The position numbers were made by a program, and so were the translations under genes. A stretch of DNA of 59,019 bases from an uncultured Muribaculaceae bacterium (GTDB lineage Bacteria > Bacteroidota > Bacteroidia > Bacteroidales > Muribaculaceae). The stretch's first letter is position 1, and each line of letters begins with the position of its first letter. Under the pieces are notes generated by a model. It was not told where the DNA came from. It saw only the letters and a program-made list of their open reading frames with translations, and searched no databases. Shown here in pieces: positions 43,147 through 51,754 of the stretch. The stretch spans positions 1 through 59,019 of the forward strand of contig CAJTYD010000006.1 in the NCBI GenBank assembly GCA_910583775.1, given 5' to 3'.

Positions 43147-44193
43147 ATGTCGGCTATTAAATCATTGGTTCATAAAGAGATTCTTCAGATGGTGAGAGAT
43201 CCGCGCACTCTTCTTGTTGCGGTGATCATGCCTGTGGTCCTTCTCCTGCTTTTTGGATTTGCGATATCCATGGAGGTCACGACAATAAGGATTGTAGCTT
43301 CTGCAGACCGTCCGGGACAGATTGAGAACGGGACTCTCCTGAAACTTATTGCGAATCCTTACATTGATTATAAAGGGATTGTGGCTGAAAACGAAATAGA
43401 GCCTATGCTTAGTAGAGGAGAAGCGGAGGCCGGGATCATACTTCGGGAAAAGGATGGAAAGATCTATTCTCATATCCTTGTCGATGCATCCAACTCATCC
43501 ATGTCAAGATCTTATTCAGCATATATCAGCGGAATAATATCCGGAAGCGGAGAGCAGCCTGTGATAACGAGTGTGCTTTACAACCCTGCGCTCAAGAGTG
43601 CCTATAATTTCGTTCCGGGCATACTCGGCATGATCTTTATCCTGATATGCAGCATCATGACTTCCGTATCGATTGTGAGGGAAAAAGAAACCGGAACCAT
43701 GAGTCTGATGATGGTCTCTCCGGTAAGACCGGCCACGGTGATCATCGGAAAGCTCATTCCCTATCTGATGCTCTCCTGCCTTATTCTCTTCCTTATGCTT
43801 TTGATAAGCTACACTCTGTTGGGTCTCCCCTTTTCGGGTTCCGTCATAAAGGTCGTTATGATCTCGATTCTATATGTCATCCTGGCCTTAAGCATCGGTC
43901 TTCTTGTTTCATCAATAGTCGATACCCAGCTTAAAGCCCTGATAGTCTCTGCGATTCTGTTTATGATTCCGGTCATAATGCTTTCAGGAATGATCTTCCC
44001 CATCGCCAACATCCCGAAGATACTGCAATGGCTTTCGTGCGTTGTCCCGGCGAGATGGTATGTCTCGGCAATGCGGAAAATCATGATTCAGGATCTTTCG
44101 CTTGAGTACATCTCCGTAGAGCTCACTGTTCTCTTCGGGATGACTATGGCGATGCTCTCTCTGGCTATCTTCTCCTTCAAACGCAAATACTGA
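43147..44193 (+). CDS. ABC-2 type permease 1 (YbhS-like)
   Basis: A 348-aa ABC-2 membrane subunit. One N-terminal transmembrane helix (about residues 25-42) is followed by a roughly 130-residue periplasmic domain. About five further helices lie from residue 170, including the conserved EKETGTMSLMMVSPV coupling region. It pairs with the next gene to form the pore driven by the two ATPases. It is preceded directly by repeat copy B, which separates it from its ATPase genes. Confidence 0.9.
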   Translation: MSAIKSLVHKEILQMVRDPRTLLVAVIMPVVLLLLFGFAISMEVTTIRIVASADRPGQIENGTLLKLIANPYIDYKGIVAENEIEPMLSRGEAEAGIILREKDGKIYSHILVDASNSSMSRSYSAYISGIISGSGEQPVITSVLYNPALKSAYNFVPGILGMIFILICSIMTSVSIVREKETGTMSLMMVSPVRPATVIIGKLIPYLMLSCLILFLMLLISYTLLGLPFSGSVIKVVMISILYVILALSIGLLVSSIVDTQLKALIVSAILFMIPVIMLSGMIFPIANIPKILQWLSCVVPARWYVSAMRKIMIQDLSLEYISVELTVLFGMTMAMLSLAIFSFKRKY

Positions 44194-44198
44194 TAGCG

Positions 44199-45308
44199 AT
44201 GAAAACAAGTGTATTAAAGATATTGTTGAAGAAAGAATTTCTGCTCATGAAGCGGAATGCATTGGTGCCGAGAGTGATGGTTATGCTTCCGATCATGGTT
44301 ATGCTTGTGATTCCCCTTGTTACGAATCTCGACATAAAGCATGCCTCCGTTGCCGTCGTGGATTTTGACCGGTCTATTCTGTCAAGAAGGATTTCGTCTG
44401 ATATGAACGGTACGGATATTCTCCATGTTGTCAGATATTGCGAAACTTACGACGATGCTTTAAGCCTGATGGAGGAAGGAGAAGCGGACGTGATTATGAC
44501 TGTGCCTGCCTACTTTTCTCGCGACCTTGAAACCGGGAAAAATCCGAAAGTACAGATTCAGGCGAACGGTGTGAACGCCGCGATCGGAATGATGGCCGCA
44601 CAATACACGGCCCAGTCAGTCGAAATGACCCTTCAGACCGAGATGAATGCTCGGGGAATGAAAACAGATGAACCCCCTGTGACTATAAAAGATTGCTACA
44701 ATCCTACAATGAATTTCCGAAACTACATGATTCCGGGTCTTATGGTTATGCTCATACTGATCATCTGCGGTTTCCTGCCGACTCTCAATATAGTTGAAGA
44801 GAAAGAGACAGGCACGATCGAGGCGATGAATGTCACCCCCGTCGGGAAGTTTACTTTTATCCTCTCCAAGCTCATTCCATACTGGTTCGCCGGCATGATT
44901 GTCATAACCGTCGGTATGATAATCGGCCGTCTCGTCTATGGTCTTGCTCCTGCCGGAAGCGTCTGGGCGATTTATTTCGCATCGATTCTCTTCACTCTGG
45001 TTATGTCGGGGCTTGGAATAACAATCGCCAACCGGTCGGCGACCATGCTTCAGAGCATCTTCATCATGTTTGCCATCGTTATGGTGTTTCAGCTCATGAG
45101 CGGGCTATTCACGCCTGTCAGCTCGATGCCCGACTGGGCAAAATACATTGCCGCCGTGCTTCCGCCCCGCTATTACATCGAGATCATGCGTGCCATATAC
45201 CTAAAGGGAGCCGGCGTAGCAATGCTCATGCCGCAGTTTGCGGTGTTGGGAGCATTCGCCGTTCTTTTCTGCGCAGTAGCCGCCCTGACCTACCGCAAGC
45301 GCTCTTAG
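44199..45308 (+). CDS. ABC-2 type permease 2 (YbhR-like)
   Basis: A 369-aa ABC-2 permease with the same layout as the preceding gene: an N-terminal helix, a large external domain and a C-terminal helix bundle with EEKETGTIEAMNVTPV. It starts 5 bp after permease 1. Its stop TAG (45306-45308) is formed by the TTA target duplication plus the first G of repeat copy C; without the insertion the stop would be TAA at the same codon. Confidence 0.9.
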   Translation: MKTSVLKILLKKEFLLMKRNALVPRVMVMLPIMVMLVIPLVTNLDIKHASVAVVDFDRSILSRRISSDMNGTDILHVVRYCETYDDALSLMEEGEADVIMTVPAYFSRDLETGKNPKVQIQANGVNAAIGMMAAQYTAQSVEMTLQTEMNARGMKTDEPPVTIKDCYNPTMNFRNYMIPGLMVMLILIICGFLPTLNIVEEKETGTIEAMNVTPVGKFTFILSKLIPYWFAGMIVITVGMIIGRLVYGLAPAGSVWAIYFASILFTLVMSGLGITIANRSATMLQSIFIMFAIVMVFQLMSGLFTPVSSMPDWAKYIAAVLPPRYYIEIMRAIYLKGAGVAMLMPQFAVLGAFAVLFCAVAALTYRKRS

Positions 45309-45396
45309 AAACTGTTTAAATTTCTTTGGAAAAATTTACTATAGTATTTCTTTCAAGGCTTTTAAGAATCTTTTGATAATAAATTTAAACAGTTTC
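45308..45396. mobile_element. MITE-like element, copy C, internally deleted
   Basis: An 89-bp derivative of copy A with the same ends (GAAACTGTTTAAATTT and complement) and TTA direct repeats (45305-45307, 45397-45399). It has lost about 95 bp including the central hairpin. It lies directly after the efflux operon and could act as a terminator-like hairpin. Confidence 0.8.
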
Positions 45397-45454
45397 TTAA
45401 TCATCTCTTCTCCTATCCCTTCCCGTTCTATTAAAAGACAAGGATGCGGTATGG

Positions 45455-45486
45455 TTTGCTTAAACGCGAAAAAATTACTAATTTCG
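45455..45486 (+). promoter_or_regulatory. Promoter of the dxs-trkAH operon
   Basis: TTTG (45455-45458), exactly 20 bp, TAATTTCG (45479-45486, one base off TAnnTTTG). It lies so close to the ATG at 45494 that the mRNA would have almost no leader. Confidence 0.45.
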
Positions 45487-45493
45487 CGTTTGT

Positions 45494-45673
45494 ATGAGCA
45501 CTTCTAAAATCATAGGGATCGCCATACTGTTTTTAGTATGGCTATGGCTTGTCTGGTCGTTGCTGAGTCTTGGAGGCGTCAACCTCAAGAATATATTGAT
45601 CTCAGTGATGGCAGGCATAATCATTTTCGTGCCTTTGTATAAGAAGTATGGAAAAAACGCAGGTAATAAATGA
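45494..45673 (+). CDS. Small two-helix membrane protein upstream of dxs
   Basis: A 59-aa ORF (MSTSKIIGIA... to KNAGNK). One hydrophobic helix is at about residues 6-27 and a second at about 35-50, with a basic C-terminus. Its stop overlaps the dxs start as ATGA, the pattern of coupled real genes, and a promoter-like sequence precedes it. The family is unknown to me. Function could be auxiliary to the membrane potassium transporter genes downstream, but that is a guess. Confidence 0.65.
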   Translation: MSTSKIIGIAILFLVWLWLVWSLLSLGGVNLKNILISVMAGIIIFVPLYKKYGKNAGNK

Positions 45674-47574
45674 AATTACTGAGCAGTATAGATAGTCCCG
45701 AACAACTTCGGCAATTGAAGCCGGAGCAGCTTCCTGAGGTCTGTCAGGAAATAAGGGAGTTCATTATAACCAATCTCTCCCACAATCCCGGGCATTTCGG
45801 CTCGAGCATGGGAGCCGTAGACCTTATAGTAGCCCTTCATTACGTATTCAATACTCCGCGCGACCGCATCGTCTGGGATGTAGGTCATCAGGCATACGCC
45901 CACAAGATCCTTACCGGGCGCCGCGACAAATTCCCGCGCCAGCGCACCAAGGGAGGCATAAGCGGGTTCCCCACCCCGCTTGAAAGCGAATACGACACCT
46001 TCATCTGCGGCCACGCCGGCAATTCCATCTCAGCCGCTTTGGGCATGGCGATCGCCGACCTTAATACCCCGGGCGAGGAAAACCGACGCACCATCGCCGT
46101 GATCGGAGATGCATCCATAAGCGGAGGCCTCGCTTTCGAAGGCCTTAACAATGCCTCAAACAATCCCAATAATCTTCTTATTATCCTCAACGACAATGAC
46201 ATGTCGATAGGAAAGAATGTGGGGGCCCTACATAAGTCTCTCTCCAACCTGACGACCTCAGCCGGCTACAACCGTTTGCGTTTCAGGGTTTATCGTCTTT
46301 TCAGAAAGTTAGGACTCATCAACGATCATCGGAAAGGACTGTTGCTTCGTTTCAGCAATTCCCTCAAATCGCTGATTTCGTCACGTCAGAACATATTCGA
46401 GGGGATGAACATCCGCTATTTCGGTCCGTTTGATGGCAACGATGTAACAAAGATCGTTAAGGTTCTCAACGACATAAAGGACATGAAGGGTCCGCGTATC
46501 CTTCATCTCAGCACGGTCAAGGGGAAAGGATATGAGCCTGCCGAAAAGAATCCATCAGAATGGCATGCTCCCGGCAATTTCGATCCCGCGACCGGCGAAA
46601 AGATTAAATCAGGTTCGAAACAGCCTCTCTGGCAGGAAGTCTTCGGAGAGAAATTAGTAGCGCTCGCCGACATGAATCCCGATATCGTCGGTATCACTGC
46701 GGCAATGCTTTCGGGCACATCCGTCGACAAGATGATGGCGAAATATCCGGCAAGGACGTTTGATGTCGGAATTTCTGAAGGACATGCCGTAACGTTCGCC
46801 GGAGGCCTGGCGTCTGCCGGTAAAAAACCATACGTGGCAATATATTCCTCTTTCCTGCAGCGCGGCTTCGATAACATCATCCACGATGTGGCCATCCAGG
46901 GTCTACCGGTCGTATTCTGCATCGACCGGGCCGGACTTGTGGGCGAGGACGGCGTGACCCACCACGGCTTGTTCGACCTCTCCTATCTGAGAATGATACC
47001 CGGGCTGACCGTCGCCGCTCCGCTCGATGCCGAGACTCTGATGTCTCTTATGGATTTCTCAACGGGTTATCCACATCCTTTGGCAATCCGCTATCCGAGA
47101 GGAAAAGCTTATTTTTCGGGAAAGAAAGTCGATAAAAATGATATCGTTTGCGGCAAAGGCCGGATCGTATTGAAAAACGAAGGTGCAAGAATAGCGATCC
47201 TATCTCTCGGCGCGATCGGCAAAAATGCCCTTAAGGCCGCCGAAACTCTCGGCAAGGTGGGAATTCCGGTGGATGTCTACGACATGATATGGCTCAAACC
47301 GCTCGATGAAGACCTTCTTAAAGAAATTTCATCGAAATATGATGCCGTCATAACTCTGGAGGACGGCACCCTCGAGGGAGGCTTAGGGTCGGCTGTAACG
47401 GATTGGATAGTAAACAATAATATTAAGCTGCGTGTTCAGAAGTTAGGCGTTCCGGACAGATGGGTCGGCCATGCCACCGTCGCTCAGCTGCATGAGGAAT
47501 GCGGTATTGATCCGGAAGGCATAATCAAGGTTGTAAAGGATATAGAATCGTCTGATACTGAAAAACATTTATAG
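45670..47574 (+). CDS. dxs: 1-deoxy-D-xylulose-5-phosphate synthase
   Basis: Thiamine-diphosphate enzyme that condenses pyruvate and glyceraldehyde-3-phosphate, the first step of the MEP isoprenoid pathway. The 634-aa protein is full length. It shows HNPGHFGSSMG near the N-terminus, VWDVGHQAYAHKILTG, the ThDP motif GDASISGGLAFEGLNN near residue 145, DRAGLVGEDGVTHHG and the transketolase C-terminal domain. It starts inside the stop of the 59-aa gene and is followed 2 bp later by trkA. Confidence 0.97.
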   Translation: MKLLSSIDSPEQLRQLKPEQLPEVCQEIREFIITNLSHNPGHFGSSMGAVDLIVALHYVFNTPRDRIVWDVGHQAYAHKILTGRRDKFPRQRTKGGISGFPTPLESEYDTFICGHAGNSISAALGMAIADLNTPGEENRRTIAVIGDASISGGLAFEGLNNASNNPNNLLIILNDNDMSIGKNVGALHKSLSNLTTSAGYNRLRFRVYRLFRKLGLINDHRKGLLLRFSNSLKSLISSRQNIFEGMNIRYFGPFDGNDVTKIVKVLNDIKDMKGPRILHLSTVKGKGYEPAEKNPSEWHAPGNFDPATGEKIKSGSKQPLWQEVFGEKLVALADMNPDIVGITAAMLSGTSVDKMMAKYPARTFDVGISEGHAVTFAGGLASAGKKPYVAIYSSFLQRGFDNIIHDVAIQGLPVVFCIDRAGLVGEDGVTHHGLFDLSYLRMIPGLTVAAPLDAETLMSLMDFSTGYPHPLAIRYPRGKAYFSGKKVDKNDIVCGKGRIVLKNEGARIAILSLGAIGKNALKAAETLGKVGIPVDVYDMIWLKPLDEDLLKEISSKYDAVITLEDGTLEGGLGSAVTDWIVNNNIKLRVQKLGVPDRWVGHATVAQLHEECGIDPEGIIKVVKDIESSDTEKHL

Positions 47575-47576
47575 AA

Positions 47577-48911
47577 ATGAAAATAGTGATTGCCGGGGCC
47601 GGCGAAGTCGGGACACATCTGGCTAAGATGCTCTCCAACGAAGATCAGGATATTATTCTGCTTGACAACAATCAGGCACGCCTCGACGTGATCGATTCGA
47701 ATTACAATCTCATGACATGGAACGGCTCGACGTCGTCGTTCGACAGCCTACGCGACGTCGGTGTCGCGGATGCCGACCTCTATATCGCCGTAACGCCATA
47801 CGAAACAAAAAATATAACCAGTTCGGCGATTGCCAAAAGACTCGGAGCGCGCAAGACAGTGGCGCGAATCGACAACAGCGAGTTCCTGATTTCCGACAAC
47901 CGTTCGGTATTGAGGGATATGGGCGTTGACCATCTGATCTATCCCGAGAATCTGGCTGCCCAGGAAATAGCCATGGCATTGCGTCATAACTGGGCGCGAT
48001 ACTGGGGAGAGCTCCATGAAGGAGCGTTGCTTCTGATCGGAGTCAAGCTGCATGGCGATTCCCCCATGATCGACTGTAAGCTCAAGGATCTTCCCGTAAC
48101 AACACATGATTTTCATGTTGCCGCAATCAAACGCAACAACGAGACCATCATTCCGGGTGGTAACGACGAGATAAAACGCGATGATATCGTCTATTTCATC
48201 ACAACGCCTCCGTATATTCAGGAAGTCAGGAATATATGCGATAAGAAAAAGAGAGTAATCAAAAAGATTCTCGCCGTCGGAGGCAGCCCTATCACCAGGC
48301 GTTTCGCAAATCTATATAATGAGGAATTCCACATAAAGATCATCGACAACGACCGCGACAACTGCGAGGCTATGGCGACAATGTTGCCGAACTGCGAGAT
48401 TGTCTGCGGCGATGCTCTCGATATCGAGGTGCTGCGTGAAAACAACATCTATCAGTATGACGCGTTCATGGCCCTCACCGATTCTTCGGAAACAAATATC
48501 CTTTCATGCCTCACGGCAAAGGAATTCGGTGTTCCCAAGACTATCGCGGATGTTGAAAACCTTCAGTTTCTCAGCCAGGCCGAAAATCTGAACATCGGAA
48601 CCACCATCAACAAGAAACTTCTTGCCTCGAGTCATATCTATCAGATTCTTCTCGATGCCGACGAGACCAACTCCCGCTTCCTGGCTCTCGCCGATGCGGA
48701 AGTAGCCGAAATCTATGTCAAGAAGAACGCAAGAATAACAAAGGCCCCTGTCAAGGATCTGCGTCTCCCCTTCGGAATGACTCTTGCCGCCCTTGTAAGA
48801 GGAAACGACATAAGTCTGGTAAGCGGTAACTCTCATATCCAGGAAGGCGACTACGTAGTTGTGTTCTCTCTTTCGGGAACAATTAAGAAAATTGAAAAGT
48901 GGTTCAGTTAA
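47577..48911 (+). CDS. trkA: Trk potassium uptake regulatory subunit TrkA
   Basis: Cytosolic gating subunit of the Trk potassium channel, 444 aa. Two RCK units are visible: the first begins with the NAD-binding VIAGAGEVGTHLAKML, the second with ILAVGGSPITRRFANLY near residue 230. Each is followed by a TrkA-C ligand domain. It starts 2 bp after dxs and is 22 bp from trkH, so the three are one transcript. Confidence 0.95.
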   Translation: MKIVIAGAGEVGTHLAKMLSNEDQDIILLDNNQARLDVIDSNYNLMTWNGSTSSFDSLRDVGVADADLYIAVTPYETKNITSSAIAKRLGARKTVARIDNSEFLISDNRSVLRDMGVDHLIYPENLAAQEIAMALRHNWARYWGELHEGALLLIGVKLHGDSPMIDCKLKDLPVTTHDFHVAAIKRNNETIIPGGNDEIKRDDIVYFITTPPYIQEVRNICDKKKRVIKKILAVGGSPITRRFANLYNEEFHIKIIDNDRDNCEAMATMLPNCEIVCGDALDIEVLRENNIYQYDAFMALTDSSETNILSCLTAKEFGVPKTIADVENLQFLSQAENLNIGTTINKKLLASSHIYQILLDADETNSRFLALADAEVAEIYVKKNARITKAPVKDLRLPFGMTLAALVRGNDISLVSGNSHIQEGDYVVVFSLSGTIKKIEKWFS

Positions 48912-48933
48912 CCTCTATTCTCCGATAAAAGTC

Positions 48934-50412
48934 ATGCCGGTTTACCTGAAACATAGAGCCTACATCAATCTGCGCATGCTTCTGCGCGTGATCGGATATC
49001 TTCTCGTGATCGAGTCGATATTTATGGTCGTACCCTGCTTCACGGCTCTCGTCTATAAGGAAAGCTGTATCATTCCGCTTCTTATCAGCCTGGCGGTTAC
49101 TGCCGGGTGCGGTGTCGGAATGACTTTCCTCAAACCCAAGACCCGGGAAATGGGGAAAAGGGAGGCTATCCTGCTTACTGCCCTGACCTGGGTGATCCTT
49201 TCAATGTTCGGCATGCTCCCTTTTCTGTTCAGCAACACTCATCTTTCGGTCACTGACGCATTCTTCGAGACTATGAGCGGGTTCACCACCACAGGCGCAT
49301 CCGTGCTCAACACTCTTTCAAACGTTCCTAAATCCATTCTTATCTGGAGGTGTGTCGTGCAATGGATCGGCGGTCTGGGAATAATTCTGTTCACTCTCGC
49401 AGTCATGCCGATGCTGAATTATTCCGGCGGAATGCAGCTTTTTAACGCGGAAGTAACTGGAATCACTCATGACAAACTTCGTCCCCGCGTAAGTTATACA
49501 GCGAAAAGCCTCTGGGGAGTGTATATCATTCTTACGACTATTCTTATCATTTTGCTCTCATTTTCCGACATGGGGCTCTTTGATGCCGTCTGCTACGGCC
49601 TCTCCACGATGTCTACCGGAGGATTCTCGACCAGCGACATGAGTCTTGGCCAATGGAACAGCATTTACATAAAGATTGTCATGTCGGTGTTCATGTTTCT
49701 CGGAGGAGTCAATTTTGCCTTGATCTATAATGTGTCGCAGGGAAAAGTAAAGAATCTCTTCAAAAACGATGCATTAAAAGTATATTGCTGGATAGTCGTG
49801 ATCTGCTATTTGCTTCTGACATTAAACATGATAATAAGCGGAATGGTCAGGAATGTCGAAGATGTGACTATAGATACGATTTTTCAGACCATTTCAATTC
49901 TTTCATCTACTGGAATCACCGAGCCTGATTTTCTTGACAGCGGTTCTCTTTCTATAGTAGTATTGATTTTCATGATGTTTATGGGAGCCTGCGCAGGAAG
50001 CACATCCGGAGGTGCCAAGATCGACAGGTTTATCGTGCTTATAAAGTTTCTTAAGAATGAGTTTTATAAGATGATACATCCCGGGACAGTTACTACGGTC
50101 TGCATCAATGGTAAAGGTACATCAACGGCCATTGTTCAGAAAACTCTTGCGTTTCTGTTTCTCTATGGCATCGTCATAATTCTCGGAGGAATGGCGTTAT
50201 GTCTGATGGGCCTTCCTATTAAAGACTCTTTCTTCTGCGCGCTCTCGGCAATTTCAAATACCGGCCTCGGCACAGACATAACGGGAATTGCCGGAAACTA
50301 CGCCCATGTTCCCGACATCGCCAAATGGACCCTGACGTTCATAATGCTTGTCGGCCGTCTCGAGCTCTTCACGATTCTCCTGATCTTTACCCCCACCTTC
50401 TGGAAGAAGTAA
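48934..50412 (+). CDS. trkH: Trk potassium transporter membrane subunit TrkH
   Basis: Potassium-translocating membrane subunit of 492 aa with four pore-loop repeats, for example ETMSGFTTTGASVL and GLSTMSTGGFSTSD, plus SAISNTGLGTD near the end. About 10-12 transmembrane helices. The ATG at 48934 (MPVYLKHRAY) follows trkA by 22 bp and is preferred to an ATG at 48859 inside trkA. It functions with TrkA encoded upstream. Confidence 0.94.
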   Translation: MPVYLKHRAYINLRMLLRVIGYLLVIESIFMVVPCFTALVYKESCIIPLLISLAVTAGCGVGMTFLKPKTREMGKREAILLTALTWVILSMFGMLPFLFSNTHLSVTDAFFETMSGFTTTGASVLNTLSNVPKSILIWRCVVQWIGGLGIILFTLAVMPMLNYSGGMQLFNAEVTGITHDKLRPRVSYTAKSLWGVYIILTTILIILLSFSDMGLFDAVCYGLSTMSTGGFSTSDMSLGQWNSIYIKIVMSVFMFLGGVNFALIYNVSQGKVKNLFKNDALKVYCWIVVICYLLLTLNMIISGMVRNVEDVTIDTIFQTISILSSTGITEPDFLDSGSLSIVVLIFMMFMGACAGSTSGGAKIDRFIVLIKFLKNEFYKMIHPGTVTTVCINGKGTSTAIVQKTLAFLFLYGIVIILGGMALCLMGLPIKDSFFCALSAISNTGLGTDITGIAGNYAHVPDIAKWTLTFIMLVGRLELFTILLIFTPTFWKK

Positions 50413-50417
50413 CTTTC

Positions 50418-50434
50418 TTAGAAACAGTTTCTAA
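50418..50434. repeat. Solo palindrome of fused repeat ends
   Basis: TTAGAAACAGTTTCTAA is a perfect 17-bp dyad around a central A. It looks like the two ends of an A-type element fused with its TTA/TAA flanks, next to copy D. Confidence 0.5.
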
Positions 50435-50894
50435 GAGTGTGTTTGGATTTAAATGAAATTAATACAGATAAAGATTTTTGAGGGATTTAAGCAAGCTGAG
50501 AAAGGCGAAACCTTTCGATTTCGACTGCCGAAACTTGGCGAAAACAGCCAAAAAGATTCTTAAAAGCCTTGAAAGGAATACAATTATTGCTGTCCGGTAA
50601 AACTTTGGAATGAGTTTTTTTACTAGACAGCCGATGTAGCAAAAGTACAGGAACACTAAAATCATATGAAAATGGCTTATATAGTCATTATACCGTGTTT
50701 AAACTGGGTTTCACGTGCAGATATGTTCTATTCTATTGTTAAATTGAGGACTTTATTTTACCGGACAGCCGTTATTTTAAAGCAAAAGGGGGCTTGTCCT
50801 CTATCAATATCAATAAGAATAAGGCGTTAAAATCGTTTACCGGACACCAATAGAATACAATAATAAAATTTTCGAAAGAAATCTAAACAGTTTC
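50435..50894. mobile_element. MITE-like element, copy D, carrying a nested insertion
   Basis: Flanked by TAA direct repeats (50432-50434, 50895-50897). The left end is GAGTGTGTTTGG as in copy B, the right end ...AACAGTTTC as in copy A, so it is a hybrid. The central hairpin TTTCG-ACTGC-CGAAA is at 50519-50533. Without the 277 bp of nested insertion plus one duplicate it would be 183 bp, the same size as copy A. Confidence 0.8.
50585..50852. mobile_element. 268-bp insertion nested in copy D
   Basis: Bounded by 9-bp direct repeats GAATACAAT (50576-50584, 50853-50861) and inverted ends TATTGCTGTCCGGTAAAAC and, on the other strand, TATTGGTGTCCGGTAAAC. Two more related boxes are inside, at 50618-50634 and 50756-50772. 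No transposase ORF, so it is a non-autonomous or decayed insertion; the parent IS family cannot be named with confidence. Confidence 0.75.
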
Positions 50895-50906
50895 TAAGAG
50901 CCTCCT

Positions 50907-50940
50907 AAAAAGAATGGATACCCGTTTATCCGGATATCCA
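50907..50940 (-). terminator. Rho-independent terminator of the DUF2807 gene
   Basis: A 10-bp stem (50915-50924 with 50931-50940, one G-U pair) and a 6-nt loop, followed on the minus strand by TTCTTTTT (50907-50914). It lies 58 bp past the stop. Confidence 0.75.
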
Positions 50941-50998
50941 TCTCACTTTCAAATATCTAAAAACACATCTATTCAATCATTGTAGGCAAGCTCCTCAT

Positions 50999-51748
50999 TT
51001 AAGGAAATATTATCGAACCGCCGGTATTGGCTTTGGATTCACTACGTCCGCCACATCTGAAATTAGCCGTATTTATCTTTCCGGCGGAAGAGGAATCAAA
51101 ATCTCCGCGTTTTGAACTGCCGGCAACTGTGATGCTTCCGGCCGAAGAGGCCTCACAATCTATATAATCGGTATTGATCGAGTTACAGACTACCCTCCCG
51201 GCAGAAGAACTCTCGATCGACAGATAGCCGGCCTTGACTGCTGAAACCGTGAGTGAGGATCCCGAACTGGCTTCAAGATCAAGTTTTTTGCAATTCACCG
51301 TCAACAATTTTATCCTGGCTCCGGAACTGACTTCAACCTCGACTTTCTTCGAAGGAACCGACAAGGCATTGCATAAGTTCAGGTTTGCGCCTGAGTTGGC
51401 CTCCAGACCGGTCACAGCAGGAGCATAAACATTTATGGTAACGCCACTGAGACTATTCCCGCGATTGTTCATGCCTCTGTTCTTTGGCCCGATCTTGAGC
51501 TTATTCCCACTTATCGTAAAATGAAGGTTCTTTACCTTTTCGGGAAGTCCGTTTATATTCATATATGGTTTGGAAGTGTTTCTTACATTATAATAAACCA
51601 CAGCTCCTCCGTAAACTTCTATCTCATTGAAAGGTTTGGTGAAACGGGCAGTCTTCGTCTCTGCGTATGAAACAATACTTCCCAGAAACATAATCACGAC
51701 TGCGAAAGGAATAAGTCTTTTGCAATTCATATCATATCGTTTTTGCAT
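50999..51748 (-). CDS. DUF2807 (GIN head domain) exported protein
   Basis: A 249-aa secreted protein: signal peptide to about YAE (residue 30), then short beta-strand repeats rich in Gly, Ser and Ala (for example EASSGSSLTVS, IESSSAGRVV, CEASSAGSITV). This is the right-handed parallel beta-helix pattern of the DUF2807 / GIN domain. Family function is unknown; it has been proposed as an autotransporter-adhesin head domain. An alternative start is MNCKRLIPF at 51730. A perfect 24-bp inverted repeat lies directly upstream. Confidence 0.82.
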   Translation of the reverse strand: MQKRYDMNCKRLIPFAVVIMFLGSIVSYAETKTARFTKPFNEIEVYGGAVVYYNVRNTSKPYMNINGLPEKVKNLHFTISGNKLKIGPKNRGMNNRGNSLSGVTINVYAPAVTGLEANSGANLNLCNALSVPSKKVEVEVSSGARIKLLTVNCKKLDLEASSGSSLTVSAVKAGYLSIESSSAGRVVCNSINTDYIDCEASSAGSITVAGSSKRGDFDSSSAGKINTANFRCGGRSESKANTGGSIIFP

Positions 51749-51754
51749 GTTTAA

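Noticed and set aside
50585..50852. Nested insertion as a small RNA gene or IS with transposase
   Set aside because: No ORF of useful length; the inverted ends and the 9-bp duplication explain it as a non-autonomous insertion.
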